This document shows, piece after piece, positions 12,591 through 24,506 of a DNA stretch of 64,000 bases. A program made the translations under genes and the position numbers. Position 1 is the first letter of the stretch; every line of letters starts with the position of its first letter. The notes under the pieces were generated by a model that had not been told where the DNA came from, searched no databases, and saw only the letters and a list, made by a program, of their open reading frames with translations. The stretch covers positions 1 through 64,000 of the forward strand of contig PUQB01000670.1 of the NCBI GenBank assembly GCA_003024785.1, given 5' to 3'. The stretch comes from Selaginella tamariscina. Its lineage: Eukaryota; Streptophyta; Lycopodiopsida; Selaginellales; Selaginellaceae.

Positions 12591-12912
12591 TCTCCTTGTT
12601 TAATTAAATCGTCCTTCTGCAAAATAATACACTATGAATACAAATCATATAAAAACGCACACACACTTGTATAAACCCGAATATACAAAAATAATACACA
12701 GAGAGAAGTAGACGGAATTAACTGTCCAAAGCTCACCTTTGTGCTAGTGCAAAAGAAAGATAACATTTCGTTTTAGAACCACCACAAATGTGAGCTCTGG
12801 ACAGTTTTACATAGTTTCCTAGCTTTTACTCGAAATATTATGATAAGATGATAAAAGTAAATAAAATGAGATATGCAACTTATATATACTAATACACATA
12901 TATATTCACATG
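12591..12912. other. Intergenic leader between gene Z and palindrome array (copy B)
   Basis: AT-rich, homologous to 6,086-6,417 and 51,184-51,481, with the same pair of short inverted blocks (GTCCAAAGCTCAC / GTGAGCTCTGGAC). No coding capacity is evident. Confidence 0.4.
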
Positions 12913-13825
12913 GAAGGTGCGGCGGGATTAATCTCGCCACCCCTTCAATGCCTCCTGAAAGAGTGGGCGGGATTAATCTCGCCACCTTTCTGGAGGCCTT
13001 GAACGGGAGTGCGGAATTAATCTTGCCACCCTTCTCGGTCTCAGAGAGAACTGGCAGGATTTATTTGGCACACCCCTTCAGTGACTCCAGAAAGGAGGCG
13101 GGATTAATCTCGCCCACCATGTAAGGGATGGTTAAATGAATTTCGCCACCCTTCCCATTCTCTCCATTGGTATGTTGTAAACCTTCTACGTCTCAGACAG
13201 AAACGTTTGGGATTGGTCCGACTCACCAATGAGAAAAGGAAGGGTGGCGGGATTCATTCCTCCAACAGGCATTGAAGGCTCGGCGGGATTAATCCCGCCG
13301 CCCAGGGCCTTCACTGGTCCCTATGCGGCGGGATTAATCCCGCCGGACGCCAATTCCCTGCGCGAAATCGGGCGGGATTAATCCGCCGCCTAGGCCCTTC
13401 AGGCAGGCCTTTGGCGGGGATTAATCCCGCCCGATTCCGCGCGGGCAGGGATTAATCCCGCGCCCAGGCCCTTCACTCGGGCCCTAGGCGGGATTAATCC
13501 CGCCGGACGCCAATGCCCTGCGGAATCGGCGGGATTAATCCCGCCGCCTAGGCCTTCAGGCAGCTTTGGCGCGGGAAATCCCCGATTCCGCGCAGGGCAT
13601 GCGTACGCGGCGGGATTAATCCGCCGCCAGGCTAACATAGCCTGCCTAAGGCGGGATTAATCCGCCAAGGGTCTAACATATAGCGGCGGATTAATCCCGC
13701 GCGAGGGCTAACCATAGCGGCGGGATTAATCCCGCCGTACACACGTCTCACCATATAGCGGCGGGATTAATCCGCCGCTACACACGTCTCACCATAGCGG
13801 CGGGATTAATCCGCTGCTACGCACA
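12913..13825. repeat. Palindrome array B
   Basis: GGCGGGATTAATCCCGCC-type units at about 35-60 bp spacing. From about 13,280 onward the cores are nearly perfect and the spacers recur (GGACGCCAATxCCCTGCG, CCTAGGCCCTTCAGGCAGG). Several cores have lost one base from one arm (GGCGGGATTAATCCGCC), a frequent decay form here. The first half matches the start of array D1 almost base for base. Confidence 0.9.
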
Positions 13826-14692
13826 TATATATTATATATATGTATATGTGTGTAGGAGAATGGTGTGGTGCCAGAGATAGACAAATCAGATAAAATTATA
13901 CTGATACACAATTATATGTATACGTGTGTATGCGTGTGTGAAACAAATAAATCATACTAATAAACAAACAAATCAATAAAATTATAATATATATGTGTGT
14001 GTGTATATATATAATATAGGAGTGCGTGTGTGTGCGAGAAATAGATAAATAAATAAAATTATACAGATACTAGTACACAATATATGTATGTATATATGTA
14101 CATAGGTATATATATGTGTGTGTGTATATGTATATCGTGTGTATGCGTGTGTGAAACAAATAAAATCATACAGATAAACAAACACACATACACACATATA
14201 TACAGGAGTGTGTGTGTGTGCGAGAGATACAATTAACAAATAAATAAAATTATACAGATACACACACACACCACATATATATGTGTGTGGTATATATATA
14301 TATATATAATATATATAATATATATATATATATGTATGTATGTATGTATGTATAGGAGTGTGCGTGTGTGTGCGAGAAATAGATAAATAAATAGAATTAT
14401 ACAGATACTAGTACACATAATATAGTATGTATATTATATTATATAGGTATATATATATGTGGTGTGTGTGTGTGTATGTATATCGTGAGTATGCGTGTGT
14501 GAGCGAAACAAATAAAATCATACAGATAAACAGGAGTGTGCGTGCGTGGCAAGAGATAAAATTAATAAATTAATAAAATTATACAGATACACAAACACAA
14601 ACACAACAGATATATATATCTGGGTGGTATATGTATACAAGTGTGCGTGTGTGCGAGAGATAGAGATCTATAGAGAAGAGAGAGAGAGAAGG

Positions 14693-14726
<34 letters not shown>

Positions 14727-14925
14727 TGTGTGGTGTATATATATGTGTGTGTGTGGTGTGTGTGTGTGTATACGATGTGCGTGTGTGCGAGAGATAGGAT
14801 CTAAATTAATTATTAAGATACACACACATATAAATATATAAATAATATAACTCAGAGGAGTGTGCGTGTGAGAGAGAGAAAGAGATCTCACTTGTGTGAG
14901 AGAGAGAAGGAGATTTCACCGCCGC
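13826..14925. repeat. Composite microsatellite block (copy B)
   Basis: TATA, GTGT and ACAC tracts alternate with a recurring link containing ATAAAATCATACAGATAAAC and GAGTGTGCGTGTGTG. Long frames rich in Thr, His, Tyr and Ile are by-products of the repeat. A short (GCC)n run near 14,925 ends the block, as in copy D near 54,260. Confidence 0.85.
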
Positions 14926-15239
14926 CGCCGCCGCCTTACAAACCCTAGGAATATACTTAAACCCTAAAAGGAATAGAATATATATTAACCCTAATCGAAT
15001 ATTCCTTCTAAGAATATAACCCTAAAAAGATTAAACTAGTGATTCGCCCTAAATGAATATTTTTCATTATATTATCAGCGTGTGCGTGTGCGTGGGTTAT
15101 CACATACACCCCAAGAATAAATATCATGCAGGGTTTAACACGTGTGTCCATGAGAGTGTTAAAGTTTCACGTGCAACGAACATATACACACATAGTATTA
15201 TATACATAGACATAAATATATTAGTACATATTAATATTA

Positions 15240-15910
15240 GAGAGACAGAGTACAGGATCATGTATGGTGTGTATGTATGAGAGAAGAGTGACAATACATT
15301 ATGGATCATGCATGGTGTGTATGTTTGAGAGAAGAGAGACAGTACATATTTACATGGATCATGCATGGTGTGTATGTATGAGAGAAGAGTGAGAGTGTTA
15401 ACAAATTAAATTCATACACATGGATATATTAGTACACACGTGTATACACACAGACATAACATACATATTACATGTGTAAATTCAATGTGTTACATAGGTT
15501 TAGGGTTAGGGTTTAGGGTTAGATGGATCATGCATGGTGTTTATGTATGAGAGGAGTGAGTGTTATACACAGATATACATTATACATATTACATAATATT
15601 GTAACATCATACATATATGGATCATGCATGGTGTGTATGTATGAGAGAAGAGACAGGCTACATATTATGGATCATGATCATGCATGGTGTGTATGTATGA
15701 GAGAAAGGATTATGCATGGTGACACTGTGTATGTATAAGAGAAGAGATAAAGTGTTAACAAATGAAAATCGTACACATTGCATATATTATATAGTACACA
15801 TATACATACACACGTGTATACACACAGACATACATATATATTACATGTGTAAATTCAATATGTTACATACACACACACTGAGTACATATAGATCATACAT
15901 GCGTTGAACA
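15240..15910. repeat. CATGCATG-containing repeats and short TTTAGGG run (copy B)
   Basis: A unit beginning GGATCATGCATGGTGTGTAT and continuing GTATGAGAGAAGAG recurs several times with variable spacers. A degenerate plant telomere-type run (TTTAGGGTTAGGGTTTAGGG) lies at about 15,498-15,521. The unit contains a CATGCATG-type RY core, a known B3-domain factor site in plants; whether it acts here is unknown. Confidence 0.75.
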
Positions 15911-16892
15911 TGATGTTTTTCAATAAAGAAGCAACATATAATTTCTCAAGTTTAGTTTAGGGCAATGTGCATGTGTGTGCATAGTGTCTCGTAAGTGCTT
16001 CTAATGCGTGTGCACATGTATATATAAATTTATGATTGTGTTTATAATATTGTGCAAAACAAACATCGAATAATTAAGAAAATAATATTAATATAACACT
16101 ATGAACATATTTAAATTATACATAATAATATATGATTTTATCTAATATATAGCCATATATAGTTTAATAATATATATTAATTTAATATTGATAATAAGGT
16201 TTAACACTAGAATATTCTTGAAATAATAAAAATTAATTGAGAAAATCCCATTAATATATACAAATGTAAATTAAGTATTCAAATAATTAACTAAATTAAT
16301 TATGATAATCATGTTTAATATTGGAATATTCTTTGAATATTAAGAAAATAACAAAGAATATCTCATTAATAGTAGGAAATGTAAATTAATTACTCGAGTA
16401 ATTAAGAAAATAATAATAATAAATAGACTATGAATATTTAAATGATACATAATAATATATCAATTATTTATGTATAGTGTATATATATATAATATAAACT
16501 TAATAATATACTTGAATATTAAGAATGTAAATAATTAAAAAATTTCGTAATATTAAACAGCTTGAAGCATTGAATGACATTAAATGCAATTTTAAAAACA
16601 CTCATTGAAATTGGAGAGTATATATGTCAGACTGTCGGTTATTTGTTTCAACTCATCTTAAATTTTCTTTTCTGTTATTTCAAAAATTTCGAATTTCTGA
16701 CATAAGTATTGTCGGTCTGACATGTAAATTTGAAAATGCATTTAATTTCCACTCAAATTCAGATTTGGTTCTTCCGGCAAGGGTTTTCTTATTTCTATTT
16801 TTCACTCTTCAGATTTTCTTTTTTCTTTAGTGATCAGCTCAGGAGCGACATTAAATTAGGTGCGCTATTGTTTATAGGAAAGCACGCGCCTT
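15911..16892. other. AT-rich spacer of copy B
   Basis: Strongly AT-rich, with recurring phrases (TTTAATATTGATAATAAGG, AATATTCTTGAAATAATAA) that form two or three diverged direct repeats, matched in copy D at 55,260-56,600. The last 270 bp (from about 16,620) has mixed composition and in copy D precedes gene X, so it may be a leader region. No gene is visible. Confidence 0.6.
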
Positions 16893-17345
16893 ACGATTGT
16901 GAAGATTCTTTTTGTAAGCTACAAAAGTATTTGAGGTCCCCTCCAATGCTTCATTATCCAGATTTTTCTCGTCCTTTTATATTATGAACAGATGCTTCTT
17001 CCGTAGGTATTGGTGGAGTCCTAATGCAGACTGAGGTATGTAATGAGTCCGTTCGACATCCCATTGCATATGTGAGTAGGGCATTACAAGGCCATGAACA
17101 CAACTATTGTGCTTCAGATCTTAAGTGCTTAGCTGCAGTGTGGGCATTGAACGTCTTCATGTATATCTCCATGGATCTCATACGCTTTTGGAGTGTGATC
17201 TGCACTGTTTCTGCCTTATTGAAGATAAGAAGTTACCGGACGATCTACAGATAGGCACTTCGGCTCCAGATGTATGACTTTGAGGTCAAACATCGTCCCG
17301 GGGATAGTATGGTGAATGCTGATGCTCTTTCTAGTAAAAGGAAGA
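16893..17345 (+). pseudogene. Ty3/gypsy RT end and RNase H fragment
   Basis: The plus strand reads the end of reverse transcriptase and RNase H of a Ty3 polyprotein: LRSPPMLHYPDFSRPFIL, then (after an in-frame TGA) TDASSVGIGGVLMQ, HPIAYVSRALQGHEHNY and KCLAAVWALN, then the linker RPGDSMVNADALS near 17,300. The stop and later frameshifts make it a pseudogene. It starts exactly where copy B similarity stops, so it marks the breakpoint. Confidence 0.8.
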
Positions 17346-17389
17346 GCTCGATCTAGTAAGTCACCCAATATCGAGCTTCAGCATACTTA

Positions 17390-18300
17390 GGTTTGTGAGA
17401 AGCCAAACCAACTTTTGGAGGCATTCGAGGGTCTCGCCATACAATGCTTTGAATGAGACATGCCAATAGAACTTTGAATGCCAGTGTTATACAAATTCTA
17501 AGTATCGCAAATACCAATCCCAATCATTCTAAGTAGGATTTACATACTTAAAAATTCATACTTTTAAAAGTCCGATTCAAACGCTCAACTACCCATCTGT
17601 TTGTGGATGAAAGGGAGATGTGAAAGATTGTTGAATTCCCATCCGTGAAGTCAAAACCTTCAAAACTTCAGCAATAAAGGCAAGTCCATTATCTAATAAA
17701 ATCCGTTCTGGACATGAATGGCGCAAAATTACCGAGTGAGTAGAAATCAGCAAACACTATGGGCTGTGGCATCTGGTAAAGCTCCAACCTCCACCAACGT
17801 GTCAAATAATATGTTAAAACCACTACATATTGATTGCTTGCAGCTGAAGGTGGAAAAGAACCATTAAATCCATGCAACAAGTTCGAATGGCTGTTCCACC
17901 TGTATAAATTCTAAAGCACCAGTTGATCGTGAAGAGTTTCGAGTCCTGACACAATGAACAACTTCGTACGTACTGGATCACATCTTGTCGCATATTCGGC
18001 CAGTAAAAGGAACGTTGTAAGCTGTCCAAAGTTCTTTCGATAACCAAAATGTCCGCCAAAAAGTGGTGAATCATGATATGCCTGCAAGATACCTAGAAAC
18101 AAAAGTGGTTGGAATTGCCAAACGTAGTGAAGTCGTAACATCTGTGCCAATAAAATAAACCACACTTCATGTATGCGAAATTGAGAGTTGGATGGTTGAG
18201 AAGGATTGGTTAGTGCCAAACAAATAGGTTGAATCAAGCATTTGTTTTCCTGAGCCTTGAGACCTCTGTAAGAGATGGAATTATAAGATCCAATTGATTG
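17390..18300 (-). pseudogene. Ty3/gypsy integrase fragments, inverted
   Basis: On the minus strand the zinc-binding and catalytic parts of an integrase appear in pieces: FYWPNMRQDVIQYVRSCSLCQ (about 17,990), MDLMVLFHLQLQA, and toward 17,400 decayed core segments. Orientation is opposite to the RNase H fragment on its left and the integrase tail on its right, so this 1.9-kb zone is a mosaic of rearranged retroelement pieces. Confidence 0.7.
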
Positions 18301-18319
18301 GCCATAACTACACAAGGAG

Positions 18320-18619
18320 CCCTACATGCTACCTCAGCAGAACATTTAGGTCGGGCACAAGTTCAACAACAACAGGATTAAATTCTCGTCATCGGCCACC
18401 TCCTCAATTGCTATTGGTGACCTTGTTCTTGGTACATTTTTCGGAACTTCATCACAAAGGACTCACTCCAGGTTTCTTGCGGAAATGACTCGGTCCTTAT
18501 AAGATTCTTTGTCAAGTTGGCCCTCAAGTTTACCATGTGCAAGACGTTGAGTCTCGAGAAGCACCTTTGGTTGCTCACATTTTACGACTGAAAAAGTTTT
18601 TCTTACGAGGTCGGGATAA
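18320..18619 (+). pseudogene. Ty3/gypsy integrase C-terminal tail
   Basis: The plus strand reads LGPYKILCQVGPQVYHVQDV then LVAHILRLKKFFLRGRDN, the usual end of a Ty3 integrase (GPY-like module), followed by a purine-rich tract and the LTR start at 18,620. The upstream portion is disturbed. Confidence 0.65.
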
Positions 18620-18818
18620 TGTAAGGTAATTACCATGTTATATTCTAGAAGTTACTAGTGTAAGGTAATTACCATGGTATATTCTAGAAGTTACTAGAGA
18701 TATTTATGGTCGGTTAAATCCTTTATAGGATAGTCCAAAAATAACTAGAATATACCTTTTCCTTTGTATATAAAACCCTGACCTTGTATACAAAGGATAT
18801 CTGAGTTTTCTGTCTTTT
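18620..18818 (+). repeat. Ty3 LTR, 5' part, interrupted by copy C
   Basis: Starts TGTAAGGTAATTACCATG after a purine tract; a block of about 40 bp is tandemly duplicated at the start. A TATA-like motif (TGTATATAAAACCC) lies near 18,770. It stops at the copy C terminus at 18,819, and a plausible continuation (TTTTTTGTATATTTACTG) resumes at 25,959. Copy C therefore appears to have inserted in this LTR. Confidence 0.6.
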
Positions 18819-18847
18819 TGCAAGTTGTAACTAAAATGGGCATGGCT
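18819..18847 (+). repeat. Terminal inverted repeat of copy C, X side
   Basis: TGCAAGTTGTAACTAAAATG then GGCATGGCT. Matches the reverse complement of the D right end (61,160-61,188) and differs from the Y-side terminus at two positions within the core. Confidence 0.85.
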
Positions 18848-19323
18848 ATAGTCCCATTTCCTAATAATTAGCAATTTTAGCTATTTAATTAGCATTTTCT
18901 AATATTAAAGGAATATTCTTTAGAATATATGTTTGAAAAGAGAATATTCTTTAGAATATTCTATTTTGTATTCTACCCTTTAATAAATTATAGCATTCAT
19001 TGAACAAAAATTAATAACATTATAAAAGTAGAAGTATTAAATTATATAATATATTGCCTAATATAACAATTAAGGAAGAGCATAAGAGGTACATTATATA
19101 AATATTGATGTTGTTATTAAAATATTAATATTTAAATATAACATTATTAATTAAAAATTTGTAGTAGTAATAATATATATATAAAATCCTATAATAATAT
19201 AGTCAATCTTCCATATCATTTTTTAAATTTATATAGTTAAGTATACAATTTGGTACTATTATTAAAGAGTTTATAATAATTATGAATATTAAATATATGA
19301 TATTTTATAATTTTGTAATTGCT
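18848..19323. other. AT-rich subterminal region of copy C
   Basis: AT-rich sequence between the terminus and the gene X stop, matched in reverse at 60,686-61,160 of copy D. Short repeats of AATATTCTTTAGAATAT (self-complementary) occur near 18,910-18,960. It probably contains the 3' UTR of gene X. Confidence 0.6.
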
Positions 19324-22300
19324 TTAAGCTTCAGAAAACATACATTCCCTTGCAGTTTTGTTAATCGTGACTTTATCAACGCTTCTTGACATCCACCCAT
19401 ATCGAATGGATTTAACATTTATAAAACATGCTGGGTCTTTTTGATTGGGAGACCATGTTTTCTCTAGGCATCCATTATATCTTTCGCTCTCCTTCTCGTG
19501 TCGCCTTTTTTGTGGTTTGAACCATGCAACCTTAACAATACTATTTTTTGTGATTACTTCAGGTGTGTCGATAATTTGACCCATCCAAATAGGCTGATTA
19601 TATGACGCATCTGGAGTAATGAGAACCATCATTAGTTTTTGAAGATCCTTGCAGCAATCAAAGTATGCTTTAGGTTTTTGGTTCCTTTGTCCAACAAAGT
19701 GTGGGGTTTGCACTTCCACATCACTACTGGCTTCTATGTCGTCTGTGCTCAGTGATGTCATTTCAATCTCCTCTCGCCACCTTGTTTTAGGCCAGAAAGG
19801 GTGTTGCAATTCTGTACTTGTGACAGTAGGCCCTTCCAACTCTCGAACAACAGTCTCCCAATAGTTGACCACATGCTTATATAGTTCTGAGTAACCAGTT
19901 GCCTTATCAGAATTCTTTGGCATCGATTTTTGAACCCATGCCACATATTTTTTGATGCCATCAATAATAACCTCTTGTTCCTTGAGCTGGGCACTCAATG
20001 GAATAGGGTCTGGTTGTCCTTCTGGGAGAAGTGGCTTTCCATCCTCTCCACTTTTGAAGAGCATTAAGCCCTCTTTCGGTAACCACTCCTGCTCTGATGG
20101 CCGTAACTTGTACTGCATAATAGGTATACCATCTCGTATGGAGAAAAAGAATTGTAGCGGCACAAGGTGACCAACTAAAGAATCACTCCCTTCTTTTATA
20201 TACTCCTTGAGAAATTTTTTGAAGTCTGGCACCTCAGTCACAAGCAAAGCACAACTTTTTTTGGAGATGCAATTTTCAAAAAGATTCATCATATGCGGTA
20301 AGGTAAGTGCACTTGTCCTTTTTGTAGAGTTGGAGACCTTGCTGAAGAACGCATCAATATCTTCATGAGTGTGACCAACCATAAGGAAACTGAGCGTGAT
20401 TGTTTCAAACACACCTTTGGCAACAAGCATTGACAAGTATGCTAGCACATATCTAGAAAATAAAAGTAAGTATGAGCTTGAGAAACCCTTAAGTAAAATG
20501 ATTTACCTATTTTTGTTCTCGCCTGCACAATTATCCATCTGTAAAAGCAAATGACGAGGAAGCTTATTTGATGTTGAGGACACATGTACACTATTTGAGC
20601 TAGATCCCTCCACTGAACCTGAACTCTCAACAGGGCCATCTGTTTTTTGTGCAGGTTGACAATGCCTCTCATATTCCCAAGTAGCCTCAAGTGCAGACGT
20701 GTTCATGAGAGCATTATGTAAAGGTTGAAGGTGTTGTTTCTTCACTTTGAGATCACTGATAGGACTTGTCTGTGAGTGGGCTTCAAGGTTTCTGAAACAC
20801 ATGGCTAACGACCCAATAGTGAAATTGGAGTCGCTAGACCAATGTGGAAGTGAAAAGTGTCCATATGACTCACAACCGTGTCCATGTGTTAGCACACCTG
20901 TCAATGAAATCGGAAGTTTCATGACATTTCCAAGGCACTTTGGTGTTGCAAAGAGCTTTGGAATGCTGGTCTTTGAATGATCCATCTTGTCATGGATCAA
21001 GCACAGGTACTCTGATGGGCGTGACACAGAAAGCATGCGGTGTGCATAGTACTGAGACCGGCAAGTTTGTTGTGCAATCATGTGGGCCTCCATCTTCCTT
21101 TGAATGGTAGTGATCTCCACCAAGGTTTTTGCACAAGCCTCTGCAGCCTTCAATGATGTACAAGTGTCACACTTAGAAAAGCTAGAGTGTTTTGCAATCT
21201 CCACATCCTTAAAATGAGTATTCCATATGTTGTTGAAGGTACCAGTGCAGATTGCTTGGAGCCCCATCAAACTGAGGCACTTGTTCACATGTTCACACAG
21301 TTTCAATTGAGTGTAGATTGAAGGTAAAACCTTGAGATTTTCCCTGACCCCTGCATTTGTGGTTCGGCATTTGTGAGGCATCCTGTCTGCATTTGCTTCC
21401 ACAAAAGCCTTGAGTATCTCTATGGCTGCCATGATGTGAGAGCGGGTTTTGACCAAGCGAGTGTTCCCATGAACTGAGGTTCGCGCTCCATCTAGCCACT
21501 CATCCCTCCGACGGTAGAACGTGGTCTTTGGGATCCCGTATATACTGTACCAAGCTTTGAAGCAGATGGCCACCTTATTAAATACCATGGATGTACTCTG
21601 ATAACCTGTGTCCGAGGCCATTCCATCAATACACCCAGTTAGTGCAGCATATACAAACTCATGCCTTTGCTTTTGGGTGAGCATACGAAAGACATGTCTA
21701 CATTGGGTAATTTCATTCCGGTCTGCCATCTGACAACACTTCTTCTTGCAACAGTCAATCGTGGAAATGCTCGTAACACTTTCGGAAGATGTAGGATCCA
21801 TCTTTACCCTCTTGCTGAAACTTGCAGGGGAAGATCTACAACCCATGAATCGCCTTTTTCTTACAATAGGACCAATGCAAGGAACCTCTTCAAATATGAG
21901 TTGTTCTTCCGGGTTGTTATTATTGAAATCCAACCCAGAATATGTTGAACCATCTTGCCGTCTTAATTCAGATGTTCGCCACCTCACGAGGGATCCAGGA
22001 TACAATGTGCCATTAGGTGAAACCTCTGTCACAACTACACCCACGAAGTCGGACCCTAGTTTCTCTTCTGACACTGCTTCCATTGGATTTATAGCTGTGA
22101 TGATGCCTCTTCCGACTTCAATCTCACGAAGAAAGAGAATCACCTCATCCATCACAGCAGGCAAGCCATCATCTGGTAAACTCGTGCTACTATTTGTTTG
22201 TGACTCTGCATATTCTGTGTCAGCCTTGACTTCATCCAAATTCCACAATACAGGAGAACCCTCCTCAAATTCCATTCCCAGAACCTCAACATGCTTGTAA

Positions 22301-22452
22301 ATGGTGTTCACCCATACGTACACACAAGATCCTTGGGCAATATTGTGACATGATGCATTATTATCTCGAACTTCCACAGTTCCAGTGCCAACTATCTCGT
22401 TGTTCCGAAGAAGACATACTTTATCTCCAGTATTAAACATATTGTCCTGCAC
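19324..22452 (-). CDS. Gene X copy C: DDE/D-type transposase (DUF7869-like), open across one intron
   Basis: Presumed transposase. Exon 1 is 22,452-20,507 and exon 2 is 20,452-19,324, joined by a 54-bp GT-AG intron that keeps frame (ENKNR then YVLAYL). The first ATG in frame is 12 bases inside the tract, and a 3' splice-like TTATGTGCAG precedes it, so an upstream exon is possible. The product is about 1,020 aa. Residues about 9-75 form a small beta-rich domain resembling DUF8039 of plant transposon proteins. A Cys-rich patch is at 234-240, then CDTC at 428-431. Candidate catalytic acids are D488 (LCLIHDKMD), D640 (LQMDNCAGENKN) and D680/D682 (GHTHEDIDAFF), a layout typical of RNase H-fold transposases. 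Family naming is from memory; the catalytic assignment is inference. Confidence 0.8.
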
Positions 22453-22590
22453 ATAAATAATTGTATTATTTATGATATCTGTTTATGCAATATTTCTAAG
22501 AAATCTGAATTACGGTTACTTAATAATATGCATATGCAATAATACATAATTATGTTTAGAGATAATATCTCATGTTTGATTAATACAACT
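22453..22590. promoter_or_regulatory. Upstream region of gene X (copy C)
   Basis: AT-rich leader between array and gene X, conserved in copy D (57,421-57,560). It ends with a 3' splice-like TTATGTGCAG just before the open frame. No unambiguous TATA box can be assigned. Confidence 0.35.
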
Positions 22591-22862
22591 GATGGGCGGG
22601 ATTAATCCCGCCACGAATCCCTCCGACGAGGAACGGTCGGCGGGATTAATCCCGCCGCCGACTCAACCCCTTCGGAGAGAGTCGGCGGGATTAATCCGCC
22701 GCCGCTCAACCCCTTCGGAGAAGTCGGCGGGATTAATCCCGCCTTGGACTCCCTCCGACAAGGAAGAGCCGGCGGGATTAATCCCGCCGCCTCTTCCTCC
22801 TCGGGGGAGTCCGGTGGGATTAATCCCGCCGACTCTCTCCGGCGAGGATGAGTCGGCGGGAG
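22591..22862. repeat. Palindrome array C (short)
   Basis: About seven GGCGGGATTAATCCCGCC-type units, the reverse complement of the gene-X end of array D2, with recurring spacers (GACTCCCTCCGACAAGGAAG). The array ends inside a palindrome: after GGCGGGA the next bases are GAAGCCTTTAAATGG of gene Z. This junction is the internal deletion breakpoint of copy C. Confidence 0.9.
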
Positions 22863-24236
22863 AAGCCTTTAAATGGAACAACGATGGAGGAGATGGAAGT
22901 CTTGGCTGATTTGGTGATCGATGGCAAACTACAAATTAATAACAGCAGCCCAACCTCTCCTTTTCATCTCAAGGCAATGGAGTTGAAGACGGTCAGGCAT
23001 TTCAAGGAGTGGTTGGGAATACACTGCCACAAACTGGGTTGGACCTCGACTTCAACATATGAAGAGGTCAGCAAATATTTGCATGTGACGAACAATGATA
23101 TGCTTGTCGAATGGGTGAACCAATCGGAAGATCTGGGCAAGAATCTATTGCAGCCAACGCCAAAAAGGAGAACATTGGGATGACGCCTTTTCTTATGGCG
23201 TCCTTCAGCAGCGGAGAACCGAATTGAACCTTATAAAGGAGGATGCTACAAATCACGACAAGCCCTACAGATGTTTGTTGTTAGATTCGGAGACTTTATG
23301 GGGTAACATCACTGCTTGTAGGAAACCGTTTCAATTGTTCGTGATGGATCGGCGGGTGTCAAAAAATCTTTCGACAGATAGGGCACTAGAGGATCTGGTG
23401 GAGAAACTTAGCCGTGCAAGCATATACATAGAAGGTATTTATTATTGAATTCATGCTTGCGCTCTTCACTGATACCTACTTTTTCAGGTATTTATTTCTT
23501 GATTCTTGCTCATGTCACCGATACTTTTGCCTTCGCCTTCGCCAAGAAGAATAGACATCGTTGGACAGGATTTTATATGAACGATGCTAATCCCAAGTGC
23601 ATTGATACCGTTGTTCACTTGGTTGTTAGGAATGCGCCAAACAATTTCAAGCTTCCAAATGACTGGCCAGGCATCTGTTTGCACTCCAACGGCCCTGAAC
23701 CTCCATCCGATACACCGATAGGTATGAGTGACGTATTCGACAATGTACGTTATCCAAACATTACAAGTCAAGCGGCACGGAGCATCGTCAACTTGATTAG
23801 GGGTCCTCACAGTGATGCGTGGGTTTTTGACTACTGCACTAGGGGGTCCGTCTTGAAGGAGTGTTACCTTCGGCATACATGTGTGTTTGCCGTTGAAAAG
23901 GATAAGACCATGGTTGAGGACCTGAACAAGTGGATAGATTGGGTCTCAACTGAGTACCCCAACGATTCCATAAAGGCGTATTTGAGAAAGTTCCCTCCAG
24001 ATAAGTGCGATAGCTCTGAAGGTGAATCTGGTTCAATCTCGGAGTCTGAAGAACGAACTTCAATCAGATATTAGATCGGAAGTTATCTCGAGGAGTACAG
24101 AACATTCGCACACTCTAGGACCCATGGAAACATCAATAGAAGATGCAGAAGATCTTGAACCATCTCACAAGCGGCTTAGACCTTCTTCGCCTCACTCAGA
24201 AGGTAATAGCGAAGAAGAATTGATAATGAATTGATA
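22863..24236 (+). pseudogene. Gene Z copy C: 3' portion only
   Basis: The C-terminal half of gene Z remains, joined directly to the palindrome array. It reads KPLNGTTMEEMEVLADLV, a frameshift near 23,150, LNLIKEDATNHDKPYRCLLL, an intron (donor after YIEG at about 23,433, acceptor TTTTTCAG near 23,486), then GIYFLILAHVTDTFAFAFAK and the methyltransferase-like segment GPHSDAWVFDYCTRGS / FAVEKDKTMV. A further frameshift lies near 24,055 and the stop is near 24,236. The N-terminal module and ParB-like domain are deleted, so this copy cannot make the full protein. Confidence 0.75.
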
Positions 24237-24506
24237 GAGTGACGAATAGTTGTAAATGAGTGTAACATAAGGCATTTTTGTATATTTCTTTTATATTTGT
24301 ACAGAAAATAAATTCTCAAGGATTAATGAAGCTTTTAGTTCAAACATGGGTCACACATTAACAAGGTAAATAATATACCTTGATAATTTTAAGGTCAGCT
24401 AATTATCATTTTGCAGATGTAATGAAATAATTGAGAACATGGATTTTCAGCATTGCCATGAGGTAAGAGAGGGGTTTGGCGACAATTTCTTGTGCCACAT
24501 GTCAGA

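Larger units (their letters stand above)
7772..16892. mobile_element. Giant DNA transposon, copy B (right-truncated)
   Basis: The left terminus is intact (TGCACGTTGTAACTAAAG, matching copy D). The order is gene Y, gene Z, palindrome array, microsatellite, CATGCATG/TTTAGGG repeats and AT-rich spacer. Similarity to copy D ends near 16,892 (D position about 56,600), where Ty3 polymerase sequence begins. The second array, gene X and the right terminus are absent. It sits in the microsatellite of copy A, so insertion of one family member into another is likely. Confidence 0.85.

Noticed and set aside
13982..14891. Thr/His/Tyr/Ile-rich open frames in microsatellite DNA (also 7.4-7.8 and 53.0-54.3 kb)
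   Set aside because: They are translations of (TA)n and (CA)n repeats with no start context, homology or conserved frame.
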